Positions 6,943-14,003 of a DNA stretch of 64,000 nt are shown here, one piece after another (the stretch's first letter is position 1; every line of letters begins with the position of its first letter). Origin of the DNA: Streptomyces sp. ERV7 (GTDB lineage Bacteria; Actinomycetota; Actinomycetes; Streptomycetales; Streptomycetaceae); the NCBI RefSeq assembly GCF_001653515.1, contig NZ_LYOY01000051.1, positions 1,136,001 to 1,200,000 of the forward strand, read 5' to 3'. Under the pieces are notes generated by a model, which was not told where the DNA came from, did no database searches, and saw only the letters and a list, made by a program, of their open reading frames with translations. The translations under genes were made by a program, and so were the position numbers.

Positions 6943-8890
6943 CACGCTCCAGAGCACCACGGGCGCGAGCGGCGCCCGGGCGGTGCGCCGACTGCTGCTC
7001 GACAACGGCGCCCTCAGCGCCCTGGTGGTCCTGGCGGTGGCGATGTCGCTGCTCTCCGGCGACTTCCTGACCACGCAGAACCTGCTCAACGTCGGTGTCC
7101 AGGCCGCCGTCACCGCCATCCTCGCCTTCGGCGTCACCTTCGTCATCGTCTCGGCCGGCATCGACCTCTCCGTCGGCTCCGTGGCCGCCCTCAGTGCGAC
7201 CGTGCTCGCGTGGACGGCGACCAAGCAGGGCCTGCCGGTCTGGTTCGCGGTCGTCCTCGCCATCGGTACGGGCCTGGCCTGCGGCGTCGTCAACGGCGCC
7301 CTCGTCTCGTACGGCAAACTCCCGCCGTTCATCGCCACCTTGGCCATGCTCTCGATCGGCCGGGGCCTCTCCCTGGTCATCTCGCAGGGCAGCCCGATCG
7401 CCTTCCCCGAGTCCGTCTCCAAGGTGGGCGACACGCTCGGCGGCCATCTGCCGGTCCCGGTGATCGTGATGGTCGTGATGGGGCTGCTCACGGCCCTGAT
7501 CCTGTCCCGTACGTACATCGGGCGGTCCATGTACGCGATCGGCGGCAACGAGGAGGCGGCCCGGCTCTCGGGGCTGCGGGTCAAGCGGCAGAAGATCGCG
7601 ATCTACGCTCTCTCCGGCCTCTTCGCCGCCGTCGCCGGCATCGTGCTCGCCTCCCGCCTCGTCTCCGCGCAGCCGCAGGCCGCCCAGGGGTACGAGCTCG
7701 ACGCGATCGCGGCCGTCGTCATCGGCGGCGCCAGCCTGTCCGGCGGCGTCGGCAAGGCGTCCGGCACGCTCATCGGCGCGCTGATCCTCGCCGTGCTGCG
7801 CAACGGCCTCAACCTGCTGTCGGTGTCGGCCTTCTGGCAGCAGGTCGTCATCGGTGCCGTGATCGCGCTGGCGGTGCTGCTCGACACGGCGCGCCGCCGC
7901 GCCGGAGCCGCACCCGGGTCGGCGCTGCCCGGCTCGGGCGGCGCGCCCGGATTCGGCGGCAGGCGGGGCGCGGCCAGGCTCGCGGCCGCGGCCGTCGCCC
8001 TGGCGGCGGTCCTGGGCGCCCTCTCGTTCGTCAACACCGGCTCGTCCGGCTCGTCCACCAAGGTGGGGATGTCGCTCTCCACCCTCAACAACCCCTTCTT
8101 CGTCCAGATGGCGGCCGGGGCCAAGGCGGAGGCGAAGGCGGCCGGAATCGACCTCACCGTCACCGACGCCCAGAACGACGCCTCCCAACAGGCCAACCAG
8201 ATCCAGAACTTCACCGGCGCCGGGGTGAAATCGATCATCGTCAACCCGGTCGACTCCGACGCCGTCGGCCCCTCCGTGCGCGGTGCCAACAAGGCGGACA
8301 TCCCCGTGGTCGCCGCCGACCGGGGCGTCAACAAGGCCGAGACCGCCACCCTCGTCGCCTCCGACAACGTGGCGGGCGGCAGGCTCGCCGCGAAGACCCT
8401 CGCCGACAAGCTCGGCGGCAAGGGCAGGATCGTCGTCCTGCAGGGCACCGCGGGCACCTCCGCCAGCCGCGAGCGCGGCCAGGGCTTCGCCGAGGGCGTC
8501 AAGGCGTACCCCGGCATCACCGTCGTGGCCCGCCAGCCCGCCGACTTCGACCGCACCAAGGGCCTCGACGTCATGACCAACCTGCTGCAGTCCCACGCCG
8601 ACGTCACCGGAGTCTTCGCCGAGAACGACGAGATGGCGCTCGGCGCGGTCAAGGCACTGGGCGACCGGGCGGGCAGCTCCGTCGCCGTGGTCGGCTTCGA
8701 CGGCACCCCCGATGGCCTGAAGGCGGTCGCAGCGGGCACGCTGTACGCGTCGGTCGCACAGCAGCCCGCCGAACTCGGCCGTATCGCGGTGCGCAACGCG
8801 GTGCGGGCGGCGAAGGGCGACACGGTCGAGAGCACCGTGAAGGTCCCGGTCAAGGTCGTCACCCGGCAGAACGTCTCCGACTTCTCATGA
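6932..8890 (+). CDS. Fused ribose permease and substrate-binding protein (RbsC-RbsB)
   Basis: This 652-residue protein joins two usually separate subunits. Residues 1 to about 325 form an RbsC-type permease with multiple membrane segments and the conserved patch GIDLSVGSVAAL. Residues 345-370 are an extra hydrophobic segment, and 375-652 form a periplasmic-binding domain of the RbsB type (MSLSTLNNPFFVQMAAGAK, VVGFDGTPDGLKAV). The extra segment would carry the binding domain to the outer face and tether it, replacing a lipoprotein anchor. No separate rbsB occurs in the operon. The GTG start at 6932 lies within the rbsA 3' end. There is no frameshift or stop at the joint, so this is a real fusion. 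Confidence 0.92.
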   Translation: MATDTLQSTTGASGARAVRRLLLDNGALSALVVLAVAMSLLSGDFLTTQNLLNVGVQAAVTAILAFGVTFVIVSAGIDLSVGSVAALSATVLAWTATKQGLPVWFAVVLAIGTGLACGVVNGALVSYGKLPPFIATLAMLSIGRGLSLVISQGSPIAFPESVSKVGDTLGGHLPVPVIVMVVMGLLTALILSRTYIGRSMYAIGGNEEAARLSGLRVKRQKIAIYALSGLFAAVAGIVLASRLVSAQPQAAQGYELDAIAAVVIGGASLSGGVGKASGTLIGALILAVLRNGLNLLSVSAFWQQVVIGAVIALAVLLDTARRRAGAAPGSALPGSGGAPGFGGRRGAARLAAAAVALAAVLGALSFVNTGSSGSSTKVGMSLSTLNNPFFVQMAAGAKAEAKAAGIDLTVTDAQNDASQQANQIQNFTGAGVKSIIVNPVDSDAVGPSVRGANKADIPVVAADRGVNKAETATLVASDNVAGGRLAAKTLADKLGGKGRIVVLQGTAGTSASRERGQGFAEGVKAYPGITVVARQPADFDRTKGLDVMTNLLQSHADVTGVFAENDEMALGAVKALGDRAGSSVAVVGFDGTPDGLKAVAAGTLYASVAQQPAELGRIAVRNAVRAAKGDTVESTVKVPVKVVTRQNVSDFS

Positions 8891-8928
8891 CGGACGCCCA
8901 CCCGCCACTCAGCGAAAGCAGGACACGG

Positions 8929-9834
8929 ATGTACGACTACGACCTCCTGGTCGTCGGGTCCGCCAACGCCGACCTCGTCATCGGCGTCGACCGGCGCCCC
9001 GGCCCCGGCGAGACGGTGCTCGGCTCGGACCTGGTGGTCCACCCCGGCGGCAAGGGCGCCAACCAGGCGGTGGCCGCCGCCCGGCTCGGCGCGCGCGCCG
9101 CGCTGCTCGCCCGCGTCGGCGACGACGGGCACGGACGGCTGCTGCTCGACTCCCAGCGGGCGGCCGGTGTCGACACGGTCGGCATGCTGGTCGGCGGGGC
9201 GCCCACCGGGGTCGCGCTGATCACCGTGGACCCGTCGGGGGACAACAGCATCGTGGTCTCGCCCGGCGCCAACGCCCGCCTCACCCCCCAGGACGTACGC
9301 GCCGCCGCCAGCCTCTTCCAGGCCTCGCGGGTGGTCTCCGCGCAGTTGGAGATCCCGCTGGAGACGGTGGTCGAGACCGTCCGCAGCCTCGCGTTCGACA
9401 GCCGGTTCGTCCTCAACCCCTCACCGCCCGGCCCGCTGCCCGCCGAGGTGCTCGCGGCCTGCGACCCGCTGATCGTCAACGAGCACGAGGCCCGCTTCCT
9501 GCTGGGCTCCTCGGCGGGCCCCGAACCCGAGGACTGGGCGCGGGCGCTGCTGCTGCGCGGTCCGCGCTCGGTGGTGATCACTCTGGGCGCGGCGGGCGCC
9601 CTGGTCGCGGCCGGCAGCACGACCTCCTTCGTCCGCGTGGAGAGCCCGCGGGTCGACGCGGTCGACACGACGGGCGCGGGCGACGCCTTCACCGCCGCCC
9701 TGGCGTGGCGGCTGAGCCTGCGCGAGAGCCTGGCGGAGGCCGCCGCCTTCGCCGCCAGGGTCGGCGCGGCCGCCGTCACCCGGCAGGGGGCGCAGGAGTC
9801 CTTCCCCACCGCCGAGGAGGTCTTCGCCCGGTGA
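8929..9834 (+). CDS. rbsK: Ribokinase
   Basis: This 301-residue PfkB-family kinase phosphorylates ribose at O-5 in the cytoplasm. The PfkB signature 1 region (HPGGKGANQAVAAARLG, near residues 37-53) and signature 2 with the catalytic base (DTTGAGDAFTAAL, near 246-258) are both intact. ATG at 8929 was chosen because AGCGAAAGCAGGACACGG precedes it and the protein then has normal family length. A gap of 38 bases follows the transporter gene, and its stop overlaps the rbsD start (GTGA). Confidence 0.93.
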   Translation: MYDYDLLVVGSANADLVIGVDRRPGPGETVLGSDLVVHPGGKGANQAVAAARLGARAALLARVGDDGHGRLLLDSQRAAGVDTVGMLVGGAPTGVALITVDPSGDNSIVVSPGANARLTPQDVRAAASLFQASRVVSAQLEIPLETVVETVRSLAFDSRFVLNPSPPGPLPAEVLAACDPLIVNEHEARFLLGSSAGPEPEDWARALLLRGPRSVVITLGAAGALVAAGSTTSFVRVESPRVDAVDTTGAGDAFTAALAWRLSLRESLAEAAAFAARVGAAAVTRQGAQESFPTAEEVFAR

Positions 9835-10220
9835 AGAAGGCCGGCATCCTCAACCGTCATCTGTCCGGCGCGCTGGCCGAGTTGGGCCACGGGGACGGGG
9901 TCCTGGTGTGCGACGCGGGCATGCCCATCCCGCCCGGCCCGCGCGTGGTCGACCTGGCCTTCCGGGCCGGGGTGCCCTCGTTCGCGGAGGTGCTCGACGG
10001 ACTCCTCGCCGAGCTGGTGGTGGAGGGCGCGACCGCCGCGCGGGAGGTGCGCGAGGCCAACCCGCCGGCCGCGCGCCTGCTGGCCGCGCGCTTCCCCCGC
10101 CTCGAACTGGTCGCGCACGACGAGCTGAAGGCGCTGTCGGCGGGGGCGCGGCTGGTCGTACGGACCGGGGAGGCGCGGCCGTACGCGAACGTGCTGCTGA
10201 GGTGCGGGGTGTTCTTCTAG
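9831..10220 (+). CDS. rbsD: D-ribose pyranase
   Basis: This 129-residue RbsD/FucU-type mutarotase converts beta-pyranose ribose to the furanose form used by ribokinase. It has the family N-terminus MKKAGILNRHLSGALAELGH with the catalytic His region, the DAGMPIP loop and the C-terminal YANVLLRCGV strand. Its length equals the usual family size. The GTG start at 9831 overlaps the rbsK stop and is preceded by GAGGAGG. It is the last gene of the operon. Confidence 0.93.
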   Translation: MKKAGILNRHLSGALAELGHGDGVLVCDAGMPIPPGPRVVDLAFRAGVPSFAEVLDGLLAELVVEGATAAREVREANPPAARLLAARFPRLELVAHDELKALSAGARLVVRTGEARPYANVLLRCGVFF

Positions 10221-10302
10221 GGGCGGCCAGGGGGCCGGTCGTCGACATCGGTTATCGGCCATACGCGTACATATCCCGGAAGGCGCCCCCTCGCGCCCCC
10301 TA

Positions 10303-10342
10303 CCGTGATCTCTGCCGTGTCGCCGACGCGGAGAGATCACGG
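10303..10342. promoter_or_regulatory. Inverted repeat in the leader of the 10376 gene
   Basis: CCGTGATCTCT at 10303-10313 and AGAGATCACGG at 10332-10342 are perfect complements separated by 18 bases. The element ends 33 bases before the start codon of the secreted-protein gene. It could be an operator or an mRNA hairpin, or it could terminate read-through from rbsD. Confidence 0.55.
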
Positions 10343-10375
10343 CCCACGGGGCCCAGGGCCAGGGAGTGGCGGGAA

Positions 10376-11050
10376 ATGAATCGACGGTTGGGTACCCTCG
10401 CGGCGGTCGGCGCGCTGACCTTCGGCGTGACCGGCGCGGGCACGGCGGCGGCCTCGGTCCCGTTCCCGGCGGGTCACACCACGGCGACGGCGGAGATCTT
10501 CGCGACGAACAACACGGCCACCATCACCGATCCCGCGGACCCCCGCCTCAAGACGCGGCTGACCCGCTTCGACCACGAGGTCCGGAACATCATCCGCACC
10601 CAGGGAGCGAAGGCCGGCCGCTCGACGCTCCTGGACGGCGTCTTCTGGTCGTCGGACCTCAAGAAGGCGACGTACGAGCGCTCGCGCGAGTTCGACGTCA
10701 ACCACGTCAGCGCGGCCGGGCTGCACCACATCGCGGACGTCATCCGCAAGGAGTACAAGCAGGAGTCCGTCCTGACGTTCCGCCACCTTCCGCGTACCTC
10801 GCCCGAGACCAACGCGGTCGACATCGAGGCGAGCGGAGTGACCTCGCGCAAGCTGCACGACGCGCTCCTGGCGGACCCCGAGGCCCGGGACGAACTCGGT
10901 GGCGGCTCGGTCACCGCCCGGGACGGCCGCCTCGTCCTGATCGCCCCCCTCGCCGACCTCCCCCTCGCCAAGAAGTTCGTGGCCGAACTGGGAGTGGACT
11001 GGAACAAGGCGGAGGTGCGGTACGGAGCCGAGGAGTTCGTCGGCGGCTAG
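10376..11050 (+). CDS. Secreted protein of unknown function
   Basis: This 224-residue protein has a clear signal peptide (about 1-28: LGTLAAVGALTFGVTGAG, then AAAS). The mature part starts with a threonine- and alanine-rich segment (TATAEIFATNNTATITDP) and continues as a mixed alpha/beta region without cysteines. I recognise no domain. ATG at 10376 follows GGGAGTGGCGGGAA and gives a normal signal peptide. The gene is monocistronic, since a strong hairpin follows it and rbsD lies 155 bases before it. Confidence 0.75.
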   Translation: MNRRLGTLAAVGALTFGVTGAGTAAASVPFPAGHTTATAEIFATNNTATITDPADPRLKTRLTRFDHEVRNIIRTQGAKAGRSTLLDGVFWSSDLKKATYERSREFDVNHVSAAGLHHIADVIRKEYKQESVLTFRHLPRTSPETNAVDIEASGVTSRKLHDALLADPEARDELGGGSVTARDGRLVLIAPLADLPLAKKFVAELGVDWNKAEVRYGAEEFVGG

Positions 11051-11057
11051 CGCGGGG

Positions 11058-11095
11058 CAGGGGCCCTCGTCGACACCGGTCGACGAGGGCCCCTG
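11058..11095. terminator. Bidirectional terminator hairpin
   Basis: CAGGGGCCCTCGTCGAC at 11058-11074 pairs perfectly with 11079-11095 around a 4-base loop. It lies between two convergent genes, 7 bases after one stop and 10 bases before the other. Confidence 0.88.
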
Positions 11096-11105
11096 TGAGC
11101 GCTGA

Positions 11106-11762
11106 CTACGACACGTACAGCTTCCCGGGGTGCGGGTAGTTCGACCGGAAGCCGGCCAGGTCGCGGGCGTCGGACGGCTTGAGCTTTATGCAGCCGTTCG
11201 ACTTGTAGTCGCTGTTCCCGTCCCAGCGGTAGGGCTCGCTCTTGCCCTGCTTGCCGTTGGGCAGCATCTCGCTGTGGACGAACAGCGCGTCCCGGTTCAC
11301 CTTGCTGTGGGGCTTGCAGGGGCGTTCCCCGACATACCAGGCGAGGCCGTGGATGCCGCCCCGCCCGCCGTCCTTGTGGGCCTCGAACGAGCGGATCGTG
11401 TAGTCGCCGCTCGGCAGCACACCACGGTTCTTGAGGCACGCGTTGGTGCTGCCCGTCCCCGACCCGGCGCGCCAGGTCTTCACGGTGTACGTGCGGACCT
11501 TGTCCGGGTTGATCACCTGGACGTACACCAGGCTCAGCCGGGAGTTGGAGGTGTCCTTGCGGTTGATCTTGAAGGAGAGGTACGTGTAACTGCGGGACGC
11601 GGCGGCCTTGGTGCTGCCGCTGGTGGCCGACACGGCCGACTGCTGCTGTGCGGCCTCGGCGTGCGTCGGCGCGGCGTGCGCCGGCAGGACGCCGATCCCG
11701 GTGACGGCCATCGCGACGACGGCGCCGTACGCGAACCTGGACTTCCCCCGTACCGTGGTCAT
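11106..11762 (-). CDS. Secreted L,D-transpeptidase-like protein
   Basis: This 218-residue exported protein has a signal peptide over about 1-31 (AYGAVVAMAVTGIGVLPAHA). The C-terminal half has the layout of a YkuD-type active site: a histidine in LFVHSEMLPNG and a later SNGCIKLKPSDARDL motif holding the probable nucleophilic Cys. The spacing between the His and the SNGC motif is longer than in classical L,D-transpeptidases, so it may belong to a divergent wall-modifying branch. ATG at 11762 follows AGGAAGGGA; an upstream in-frame extension to 11903 has no signal-compatible start. Confidence 0.65.
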   Translation of the reverse strand: MTTVRGKSRFAYGAVVAMAVTGIGVLPAHAAPTHAEAAQQQSAVSATSGSTKAAASRSYTYLSFKINRKDTSNSRLSLVYVQVINPDKVRTYTVKTWRAGSGTGSTNACLKNRGVLPSGDYTIRSFEAHKDGGRGGIHGLAWYVGERPCKPHSKVNRDALFVHSEMLPNGKQGKSEPYRWDGNSDYKSNGCIKLKPSDARDLAGFRSNYPHPGKLYVS

Positions 11763-12216
11763 GGACTCGTTCCCTTCCTGAGTGTCCCCGGAGGACTCAT
11801 GTCCTCGGGTGCGGAACACCATAGGAATCGCGGCTACCGCCCCGCATTCACCGTGGGATTGAACCCGTATGAACTTCGGAGGTAGCCCACGGGGGCGCCT
11901 CATACCGGGGCGGTAGGTCGCTCGCGGTAGCCGGCGCGAGCCCGGGCCCGGGGCGCCTTGACGCTGCCGTCACCCTGACCGATTCACCCGGTCACGCCGC
12001 GTGACCGCATGCGCATCACCCGCCCCACCGCCCACAGGGCGGCCCTGGCGCAGCCGAATTGGCCACTTTACGTGGTCGCACACCCCGTGCTTTTCCCGGA
12101 AGTACGGCGCAAGCTGGAATCGGAGCCGGGCCGTCTATCCCCGAGCAGACGGCCCCGCTCCCTCCGGGGCGCCGATCGCGGGAGGACGGCGCCCCGAAAC
12201 GAGTCCGCGGACGCGC
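11763..12216. other. Intergenic region with tandem hairpins
   Basis: No gene is supported in these 454 bases. The part near 11763-11900 should hold the promoter of the L,D-transpeptidase-like gene. The part near 12128-12195 holds two hairpins that probably end transcription of the oxygenase gene. Confidence 0.55.
12128..12195 (-). terminator. Tandem hairpins downstream of the oxygenase gene
   Basis: The first structure met on the minus strand uses arms 12187-12195 and 12166-12174 (CGGCGCCCC/GGGGCGCCG). The second uses 12147-12155 and 12128-12136 (AGACGGCCC/GGGCCGTCT). The first lies 21 bases after the oxygenase stop codon. Neither has a T-run. Confidence 0.6.
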
Positions 12217-13227
12217 TCAGTCCACCAGCTCCGGGTGGTGCAGCCGCGCCACCTGCGGGTGCGCCCGCAGCCAGCCCTTCAGCTCATTGCGGCCGTACTC
12301 GGCGTGCAGCGGGTTGTCGGCGGTGTGCGCCACACCCGGCGCGTGGGCCAGATAGCCGCCGGGGACCGTGTCGACACGCGCGTCCAGGCGCGGGTTGTAG
12401 AAGAACGGCACCGAGTACCGCTCCACCGCCCCGGGCGGCGAGACCACCCGGTGGTCGGTCGCGGAGAGATACCCCTCGGTCGCGATCTCCAGGAGCTCGC
12501 CGAGGTTGACGACGAACGCGCCGGGCAGCGGCGGCACGTCCACGAAGCCGTCCCCGAGGCGGACTTGGAGCCCGCCCACCGAGTCCTGGAGCAGCAGCGT
12601 GAGGAAGCCGTAGTCCTTGTGTGCGCCGACGCCCTGGCCGTCGCCCTCCGGCGCGCTTCCGGGGTAGCGGATCAGCTTGGTGTGCAGATGCGGGCGCTCG
12701 GCGAAGGCGGCGTCGAAGAAGTCGGCCGGGGCGCCGATCGAGGCGAGCAGCTCCTTGAGCAGCCGGTGTGCGACGGCCGCGAGCCGGTCCTGCCAGTCGA
12801 GCACGGCGGTGCGCAGCTCCGGCAGCGCGTCGGGCCACTGGTTCGGGCCCTCCAGCCAGCGGTACGCGGGGTCCTCGGGCCCCACCACCGGCGCGGGCCG
12901 CTCGGCCCCGACGTCCAGCTGGTCGCGCCAGTCCGAACGCCCGCCGGTCAGCTCGTGGCCGATCCGTGTGTAGCCGCGGAAGTGCGGCGAGCGCAGATTG
13001 CTCAGGGCGAGCCGATCGGCCTCGGGCAGGGCGAAGAACTCCCTGGTCAGCCGCTGTATGCGGGCGACTTCGGCCGCGTCGATGCCATGCCCGGTGAGAT
13101 GGAAGAACCCGGTGTCCCGAGCCGCTCGGTGCAGCTCCTCGCGGAAGGCGTCACGCGTGGCCGGGTCGTCGGCCTGCGAGAGGTCGACCACGGGGAGGGA
13201 GGTGGGAAGCAGGGTGGTGCTGGACAT
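12217..13227 (-). CDS. 2-oxoglutarate/Fe(II)-dependent oxygenase, isopenicillin-N-synthase-like
   Basis: This 336-residue cytosolic enzyme of the IPNS/2OG-Fe(II) dioxygenase superfamily has the DIOX_N region at residues 12-110 (FFHLTGHGI, RGYTRIGHE). The double-stranded beta-helix core carries the metal triad: His and Asp in GVGAHKDYGFLTLL and a distal His in SATDHRVVSP. The 2-oxoglutarate-binding Arg is probably in AVERYSVPFF. The substrate is unknown. Upstream lies a short Cys-containing leader ORF (13418-13492) of a type that usually precedes sulfur-metabolism genes, so a sulfur-containing substrate or cysteine-linked control is possible. The ATG at 13227 gives the usual family N-terminus. 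Confidence 0.88.
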   Translation of the reverse strand: MSSTTLLPTSLPVVDLSQADDPATRDAFREELHRAARDTGFFHLTGHGIDAAEVARIQRLTREFFALPEADRLALSNLRSPHFRGYTRIGHELTGGRSDWRDQLDVGAERPAPVVGPEDPAYRWLEGPNQWPDALPELRTAVLDWQDRLAAVAHRLLKELLASIGAPADFFDAAFAERPHLHTKLIRYPGSAPEGDGQGVGAHKDYGFLTLLLQDSVGGLQVRLGDGFVDVPPLPGAFVVNLGELLEIATEGYLSATDHRVVSPPGAVERYSVPFFYNPRLDARVDTVPGGYLAHAPGVAHTADNPLHAEYGRNELKGWLRAHPQVARLHHPELVD

Positions 13228-13417
13228 GAGCGGTTTCCGTTTCCGTTCCGGGACGTACGGAGGTCCTGTTCCCGGGGTTGGCGGGAGGACGGCCGGAACG
13301 GATCGGCGTATGGGTGCGCCGGAACCGGGGGACCGCGACAGGACCGTGGGGCAGAAGGGCGAGGGCCGGGGCGGGCGGAGAGCCGGGCCGGGGCCGTGGC
13401 CGCGAAGGCCGCGAGGG

Positions 13418-13492
13418 TCAGTCCTGCGGGCGACAGCTCATGCTGGTGACGCGCACGTAGTCCACGTGTCGGCGCATCACGAGAAGAGTCAT
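13418..13492 (-). CDS. Cys-containing leader peptide (probable attenuator uORF)
   Basis: This is a 24-codon ORF. Its product contains RRHVDYVRVTSMSCR, matching the pattern of the actinobacterial 'putative leader peptide' family: basic residues, HVD, R-V-S and a Cys near the C-terminus. In that family the leaders precede sulfate, sulfonate or cysteine-related genes and are thought to sense cysteine supply through ribosome stalling. Here it lies 190 bases upstream of the oxygenase gene on the same strand with no gene between. Shine-Dalgarno support is weak, so the transcript may be nearly leaderless. Family assignment is by motif only. Confidence 0.7.
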   Translation of the reverse strand: MTLLVMRRHVDYVRVTSMSCRPQD

Positions 13493-13744
13493 GCCATGAG
13501 GGTACGCCCACGGCGCCCGGCCGCGGAGGAGACCTTCCCCACACCCCTGCTTCCTGCCCGGTTCAGGCGCCGGGCAGGTCGACCCCCGGGGGAGCCCGCG
13601 CCGGCGGACGGCCGCGGCGGCCGCGCGCGCTCATCCGATCGGGGCACCCCCCAGCCCTGCCTACCGCGCCGGGCGTGCCGGGTTGGCGAGAGTCGTACGC
13701 GATCAGCCGCACACGCCGGCCCGTCCACCAGCCAAGGAACTTCC

Positions 13745-13936
13745 ATGCTCCGTCGTCTCGCCGTCGTCCTCGTCAGCCTCTCCGCCGCGGCCTGCCTCAC
13801 CGCGGGGACCGCGACCGCCGTCTCCTCCGACGAGTCCCCGGAACTGACGCCCCGGGAGCAGGCGGGCCTCCAGTTCGCGGGGCATGTGCTCGGCAGCCTC
13901 TTCGGTGGCTCGCCGCTGCGGGGTGCGGGCCTCTGA
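13745..13936 (+). CDS. Small secreted protein of unknown function
   Basis: This 63-residue protein has a signal peptide (LAVVLVSLSAAACLTAG, cleavage near residue 26). The mature peptide is about 37 residues with an amphipathic stretch (LTPREQAGLQFAGHVLGSLF) and a glycine-rich end. AAGGAACTTCC precedes the ATG at 13745. The Cys at residue 16 is preceded by AAA rather than a full lipobox, and I favour soluble export. No family is recognised. A clear terminator follows. Confidence 0.65.
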   Translation: MLRRLAVVLVSLSAAACLTAGTATAVSSDESPELTPREQAGLQFAGHVLGSLFGGSPLRGAGL

Positions 13937-13944
13937 CACAGCGA

Positions 13945-13985
13945 GGCGGGCGCCCACCCCTTTCCGGGGTGGACGCCCGCCTTTT
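13945..13985. terminator. Terminator with T-run
   Basis: Arms 13945-13960 and 13966-13981 pair with one mismatch and are followed by TTTT on the plus strand. It ends the small secreted-protein gene and lies 19 bases from the stop of the convergent protease gene. Confidence 0.85.
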
Positions 13986-14003
13986 GTGCGGTGGGCAGCC
14001 GGA

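Noticed and set aside
5026..7584. 852-codon minus-strand open frame across the rbs operon
   Set aside because: It crosses three well-supported overlapping genes and has no family pattern. It is a third-position GC shadow.
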